DNA of 64,000 nt from Eutreptiella sp. 'Long Island Sound 2002' (lineage: Eukaryota > Euglenozoa > Euglenophyceae > Eutreptiales > Eutreptiaceae), in NCBI GenBank assembly GCA_964036045.1, contig OZ038382.1, positions 43,974,090-44,038,089 on the forward strand. Reading direction: 5' to 3'. A program made the translations under genes and the position numbers. Positions 57,901-64,000 of the stretch are shown piece by piece (the stretch's first letter is position 1; the number at the start of each line of letters is the position of its first letter). The notes beneath the pieces are model-generated. The model saw nothing but the letters and a program-made list of their open reading frames with translations, made no database searches and was not told where the DNA came from.

Positions 57901-60900
57901 CACATTTATTGGATTTTCAGGTTGCTGCGTGGTGGTTGGCTAGGCTGTACGCGTGCTTTCGTAAAGTGGCACCTTTGGCCCTACCCGTTGAAGTTTTCGC
58001 TCTGGTCCACTGCCACCACACACCCACACTGCCATTGCACCCCCCGCCACCCCCGCGCGCGCGCGCTCGCTCGCCTCGTCTCGTCAAGCCAAGGCATGGC
58101 TGGCTTGGCTTGGCATCGTATGGTATGGCTTGGTGTGAGAGCCAGGTGCTTTCATAATGAAGTGTGGTGATACTTGCCGACACAATATCTCAAAATTGAA
58201 TCCGGGACTTTCTGTCAAGTTATTGCAGCTCCCCCTTCAGCGTTCCGGGAAGGCATTAGAAGAAAATTTAGAAGGGGCATGTTCCATATTTTTGCAAAAA
58301 AGTTTCCTTTTGGTACGCCACATTTATTGGATTTTCAGGTTGCTGCGTGGTGGTTGGCTAGGCTGTACGCGTGCTTTCGTAAAGTGGCACCTTTCGCCCT
58401 ACCCGTTGAAGTTTTCGCTCTGGTCCACTGCCACCACACACCCACACTGCCATTGCACCCCCCGCCACCCCCGCGCGCGCGCGCTCGCTCGCCTCGTCTC
58501 GTCAAGCCAAGGCATGGCTGGCTTGGCTTGGCATGGTATGGTATGGCTTGGTGTGAGAGCCAGGTGCTTTCATAATGAAGTGTGGTGATACTTGCCGACA
58601 CAATATCTCAAAATTGAATTCGGGACTTTCTGTCAAGTTATTGCAGCTCCCCCTTCAGCGTTCCGGGAAGGCATTAGAAGAAAATTTAGAAGGGGCATGT
58701 TCCATATTTTTGCAAAAAAGTTTGATTTTGGTACGCCACATTTATTGGATTTTCAGGTTGCTGCGTGGTGGTTGGCTAGGCTGTACGCGTGCTTTCGTAA
58801 AGTGGCACCTTTCGCCCTACCCGTTGAAGTTTTCGCTCTGGTCCACTGCCACCACACACCCACACTGCCATTGCACCCCCCGCCACCCCCGCGCGCGCGC
58901 GCTCGCTCGCCTCGTCTCGTCAAGCCAAGGCATGGCTGGCTTGGCTTGGCATGGTATGGTATGGCTTGGTGTGAGAGCCAGGTGCTTTCATAATGAAGTG
59001 TGGTGATACTTGCCGACACAATATCTCAAAATTGAATTCGGGACTTTCTGTCAAGTTATTGCAGCTCCCCCTTCAGCGTTCCGGGAAGGCATTAGAAGAA
59101 AATTTAGAAGGGGCATGTTCCATATTTTTGCAAAAAAGTTTCATTTTGGTACGCCACATTTATTGGATTTTCAGGTTGCTGCGTGGTGGTTGGCTAGGCT
59201 GTACGCGTGCTTTCGTAAAGTGGCACCTTTGGCCCTACCCGTTGAAGTTTTCGCTCTGGTCCACTGCCACCACACACCCGTACTGCCATTGCACCCCCCG
59301 CCACCCCCGCGCGCGCGCGCTCGCTCGCCTCGTCTCGTCAAGCCAAGGCATGGCTGGCTTGGCTTGGCATGGTATGGTATGGCTTGGTGTGAGAGCCAGG
59401 TGCTTTCATAATGAAGTGTGGTGATACTTGCCGACACAATATCTCAAAATTGAATCCGGGACTTTCTGTCAAGTTATTGCAGCTCCCCCTTCAGCGTTCC
59501 GGGAAGGCATTAGAAGAAAATTTAGAAGGGGCATGTTCCATATTTTTGCAAAAAAGTTTCATTTTGGTACGCCACATTTATTGGATTTTCAGGTTGCTGC
59601 GTGGTGGTTGGCTAGGCTTTACACGTGCTTTCGTAAAGTGGCACCTTTGGCCCTACCCGTTGAAGTTTTCGCTCTGGTCCACTGCCACCACACACCCACA
59701 CTGCCATTGCACCCCCCGCCACCCCCGCGCGCGCGCGCTCGCTCGCCTCGTCTCGTCCAGCCAAGGCATGGCTGGCTTGGCTTGGCATGGTATGGTATGG
59801 CTTGGTGTGAGAGCCAGGTGCTTTCATAATGAAGTGTGGTGATACTTGCCGACACAATATCTCAAAATTGAATCCGGGACTTTCTGTCAAGTTATTGCAG
59901 CTCCCCCTTCAGCGTTCCGGGAAGGCATTAGAAGAAAATTTAGAAGGGGCATGTTCCATATTTTTGCAAAAAAGTTTCATTTTGGTACGCCACATTTATT
60001 GGATTTTCAGGTTGCTGCGTGGTGGTTGGCTAGGCTGTACGCGTGCTTTCGTAAAGTGGCACCTTTGGCCCTACCCGTTGAAGTTTTCGCTCTGGTCCAC
60101 TGCCACCACACACCCACACTGCCATTGCACCCCCCGCCACCCCCGCGCGCGCGCGCTCGCTCGCCTCGTCTCGTCAAGCCAAGGCATGGCTGGCTTGGCT
60201 TGGCATGGTATGGTATGGCTTGGTGTGAGAGCCAGGTGCTTTCATAATGAAGTGTGGTGATACTTGCCGACACAATATCTCAAAATTGAATTCGGGACTT
60301 TCTGTCAAGTTATTGCAGCTCCCCCTTCAGCGTTCCGGGAAGGCATTAGAAGAAAATTTAGAAGGGGCATGTTCCATATTTTTGCAAAAAAGTTTCATTT
60401 TGGTACGCCACATTTATTGGATTTTCAGGTTGCTGCGTGGTGGTTGGCTAGGCTGTACGCGTGCTTTCGTAAAGTGGCACCTTTCGCCCTACCCGTTGAA
60501 GTTTTCGCTCTGGTCCACTGCCACCACACACCCACACTGCCATTGCACCCCCCGCCACCCCCGCGCGCGCGCGCTCGCTCGCCTCGTCTCGTCAAGCCAA
60601 GGCATGGCTGGCTTGGCTTGGCATGGTATGGTATGGCTTGGTGTGAGAGCCAGGTGCTTTCATAATGAAGTGTGGTGATACTTGCAGACACAATATCTCA
60701 AAATTGAATTCGGGACTTTCTGTCAAGTTATTGCAGCTCCCCCTTCAGCGTTCCGGGAAGGCATTAGAAGAAAATTTAGAAGGGGCATGTTCCATATTTT
60801 TGCAAAAAAGTTTCATTTTGGTACGCCACATTTATTGGATTTTCAGGTTGCTGCGTGGTGGTTGGCTAGGCTGTACACGTGCTTTCGTAAAGTGGCACCT

Positions 60901-63900
60901 TTCGCCCTACCCGTTGAAGTTTTCGCTCTGGTCCACTGCCACCACACACCCACACTGCCATTGCACCCCCCGCCACCCCCGCGCGCGCGCGCTCGCTCGC
61001 CTCGTCTCGTCAAGCCATGGCATGGCTGGCTTGGCTTGGCATGGTATGGTATGGCTTGGTGTGAGAGCCAGGTGCTTTCATAATGAAGTGTGGTGATACT
61101 TGCCGACACAATATCTCAAAATTGAATTCGGGACTTTCTGTCAAGTTATTGCAGCTCCCCCTTCAGCGTTCCGGGAAGGCATTAGAAGGAAAATTTAGAA
61201 GGGGCATGTTCCATATTTTTGCAAAAAAGTTTCATTTTGGTACGCCACATTTATTGGATTTTCAGGTTGCTGCGTGGTGGTTGGCTAGGCTGTACGCGTG
61301 CTTTCGTAAAGTGGCACCTTTGGCCCTACCCGTTGAAGTTTTTGCTCTGGTCCACTGCCACCACACACCCACACTGCCATTGCACCCCCCGCCACCCCCG
61401 CGCGCGCGCGCTCGCTCGCCTCGTCTCGTCAAGCCAAGGCATGGCTGGCTTGGCTTGGCATGGTATGGTATGGCTTGGTGTGAGAGCCAGGTGCTTTCAT
61501 AATGAAGTGTGGTGATACTTGCCGACACAATATCTCAAAATTGAATTCGGGACTTTCTGTCAAGTTATTGCAGCTCCCCCTTCAGCGTTCCGGGAAGTTA
61601 TTAGAAGAAAATTTAGAAGGGGCATGTTCCATATTTTTGCAAAAAAGTTTCATTTTGGTACGCCACATTTATTGGATTTTCAGGTTGCTGCGTGGTGGTT
61701 GGCTAGGCTGTACGCGTGCTTTCGTAAAGTGGCACCTTTGGCCCTACCCGTTGAAGTTTTCGCTCTGGTCCACTGCCACCACACACCCACACTGCCATTG
61801 CACCCCCCGCCACCCCCGCGCGCGCGCGCTCGCTCGCCTCGTCTCGTCCAGCCAAGGCATGGCTGGTTTGGCTTGGCATGGTATGGTATGGCTTGGTGTG
61901 AGAGCCAGGTGCTTTCATAATGAAGTGTGGTGATACTTGCCGACACAATATCTCAAAATTGAATTCGGGACTTTCTGTCAAGTTATTGCAGCTCCCCCTT
62001 CAGCGTTCCGGGAAGGCATTAGAAGAAAATTGAGAAGGGGCATGTTCCATATTTTTGCAAAAAAGTTCCATTTTGGTACGCCACATTTATTGGATTTTCA
62101 GGTTGCTGCGTGGTGGTTGGCTAGGCTGTACGCGTGCTTTCGTAAAGTGGCACCTTTGGCCCTACCCGTTGAAGTTTTCGCTCTGGTCCACTGCCACCAC
62201 ACACCCACACTGCCATTGCACCCCCCGCCACCCCCGCGCGCGCGCGCTCGCTCGCCTCGTCTCGTCAAGCCAAGGCATGACTGGCTTGGCTTGGCATGGT
62301 ATGGTATGGCTTGGTGTGAGAGCCAGGTGCTTTCATAATGAAGTGTGGTGATACTTGCCGACACAATATCTCAAAATTGAATTCGGGACTTTCTGTCAAG
62401 TTATTGCAGCTCCCCCTTCAGCGTTCCGGGAAGGCATTAGAAGAAAATTTAGAAGGGGCATGTTCCATATTTTTGCAAAAAAGTTTCATTTTGGTACGCC
62501 ACATTTATTGGATCTTCAGGTTGCTGCGTGGTGGTTGGCTAGGCTGTACACGTGCTTTCGTAAAGTGGCACCTTTCGCCCTACCCGTTGAAGTTTTCGCT
62601 CTGGTCCACTGCCACCACACACCCACACTGCGATTGCACCCCCCGCCACCCCAGCGCGCGCGCGCTCGCTCGCCTCGTCTCGTCAAGCCAAGGCATGGCT
62701 GGCTTGGCTTGGCATGGTATGGTATGGCTTGGTGTGAGAGCCAGGTGCTTTCATAATGAAGTGTGGTGATACTTGCAGACACAATATCTCAAAATTGAAT
62801 TCGGGACTTTCTGTCAAGTTATTGCAGCTCCCCCTTCAGCGTTCCGGGAAGGCATTAGAAGAAAATTTGGAAGGGGCATGTTCCATATTTTTGCAAAAAA
62901 GTGTCATTTTGGTACGCCACATTGATTGGATTTTCAGGTTGCTGCGTGGTGGTTGGCTAGGCTGTACACGTGCTTTCGTAAAGTGGCACCTTTGGCCCTA
63001 CCCGTTGAAGTTTTCGCTCTGGTCCACTGCCACCACACACCCACACTGCCATTGCACCCCCCGCCACCCCCGCGCGCGCGCGCTCGCTCGCCTCGTCTCG
63101 TCAAGCCAAGGCATGGCTGGCTTGGCTTGGCATGGTATGGTATGGCTTGGTGTGAGAGCCAGGTGCTTTCATAATGAAGTGTGGTGATACTTGCCGACAC
63201 AATATCTCAAAATTGAATTCGGGACTTTCTGTCAAGTTATTGCAGCTCCCCCTTCAGCGTTCCGGGAAGGCATTAGAAGAAAATTTAGAAGGGGCATGTT
63301 CCATATTTTTGCAAAAAAGTTTCATTTTGGTACGCCACATTTATTGGATTTTCAGGTTGCTGCGTGGTGGTTGGCTAGGCTGTACGCGTGCTTTCGTAAA
63401 GTGGCACCTTTCGCCCTACCCGTTGAAGTTTTCGCTCTGGTCCACTGCCACCACACACCCACACTGCCATTGCACCCCCCGCCACCCCCGCGCGCGCGCG
63501 CTCGCTCGCCTCGTCTCGTCAAGCCAAGGCATGGCTGGCTTGGCTTGGCATGGTATGGTATGGCTTGGTGTGAGAGCCAGGTGCTTTCATAATGAAGTGT
63601 GGTGATACTTGCCGACACAATATCTCAAAATTGAATTCGGGACTTTCTGTCAAGTTATTGCAGCTCCCCCTTCAGCGTTCCGGGAAGGCATTAGAAGAAA
63701 ATTTAGAAGGGGCATGTTCCATATTTTTGCAAAAAAGTTTCATTTTGGTACGCCACATTTATTGGATTTTCAGGCTGCTGCGTGGTGGTTGGCTAGGCTG
63801 TACGCGTGCTTTCGTAAAGTGGCACCTTTCGCCCTACCCGTTGAAGTTTTCGCTCTGGTCCACTGCCACCACACACCCACACTACCATTGCACCCCCCGC

Positions 63901-64000
63901 CACCCCCGCGCGCGCGCGCTCGCTCGCCTCGTCTCGTCAAGCCAAGGCATGGCTGGCTTGGCTTGGCATGGTATGGTATGGCTTGGTGTGAGAGCCAGGT
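48983..64000. repeat. Satellite zone 4, CACCTTTGGCCC subfamily
   Basis: Monomers with TTTGGCCC (or TTTGGCTC) in place of TTTCGCCC appear only from 48983 on, interleaved with the normal form (for example 49797, 51051, 53141-54395, 57321-57739, 58993-59829, 61083-61920). The zone also holds the two odd-length units, 396 bp (49401) and 419 bp (61083). Confidence 0.75.
49401..49796. repeat. 396-bp deletion monomer
   Basis: This unit lacks 22 bp: the sequence goes from CCCCCGCG straight to CTCGTCAAG, removing most of the CG run and the CTCGCTCGCCTCGT segment. CTCGT/CTCGTC direct repeats at the edges would explain a slippage deletion. Confidence 0.85.

Larger units (their letters stand above)
22924..64000. 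repeat. 418-bp satellite array, right block
   Basis: Continuation of the same satellite after the retroelement. It holds the last 140 bp of the split monomer (to 23063), 97 complete monomers (23064-63591) and a 409-bp partial monomer running off the window. Length variants are 420 bp (units starting 23064, 24738, 25576), 417 bp (33938, 35191, 37280), 396 bp (49401) and 419 bp (61083); all others are 418 bp. Orientation never changes. Nothing other than satellite is visible in these 41 kb. Confidence 0.97.

Overview
The window is eukaryotic repeat DNA. It is one long tandem satellite array (period 418 bp, about 115 monomers) interrupted once by a 15,739-bp Ty3/gypsy-type LTR retrotransposon of the chromovirus kind, meaning its integrase ends in a chromodomain. 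I see no host single-copy gene, rRNA, tRNA or CRISPR. Satellite arrays, a chromodomain retroelement and a possible splice acceptor all point to a eukaryote. Codon use in the element is GC-rich. I cannot fix the lineage from sequence alone; an alga or other protist is a guess.

Layout: 1-7180 satellite; 7181-22919 retroelement, coding on the minus strand; 22920-64000 satellite. The element has TG...CA ends and a 4-bp target duplication (CCAC at 7177-7180 and 22920-22923). The two satellite flanks (6903-7180 and 22924-23063) add up to exactly one 418-bp monomer, so it inserted cleanly inside one repeat unit. Read on the minus strand the order is 5' LTR (22919-20100), gag (20085-16642), protease (16641-15562), pol with RT, RNase H, integrase and chromodomain (15561-11620), a 1.5-kb tail, the polypurine tract (10137-10127) and the 3' LTR (10126-7181).

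The main oddities are these. (1) Gag, protease and pol lie in one continuous reading frame broken only by a TAG and a TAA and closed by a TGA. That fits stop readthrough, nonsense mutation or stop-codon reassignment. (2) The 5' LTR lacks the last 115 bp of its U5 end, and no LTR/primer-binding-site/leader interval precedes gag. (3) LTR divergence is strongly mosaic: 27 substitutions in one 1.05-kb part against 3 in the other 1.8 kb. (4) The satellite has nested higher-order repeats of 2, 3, 4 and 6 monomers and distinct sequence subfamilies along the array. The many overlapping 133-143-codon open frames in the monomers look like by-products of the repeat, not genes.
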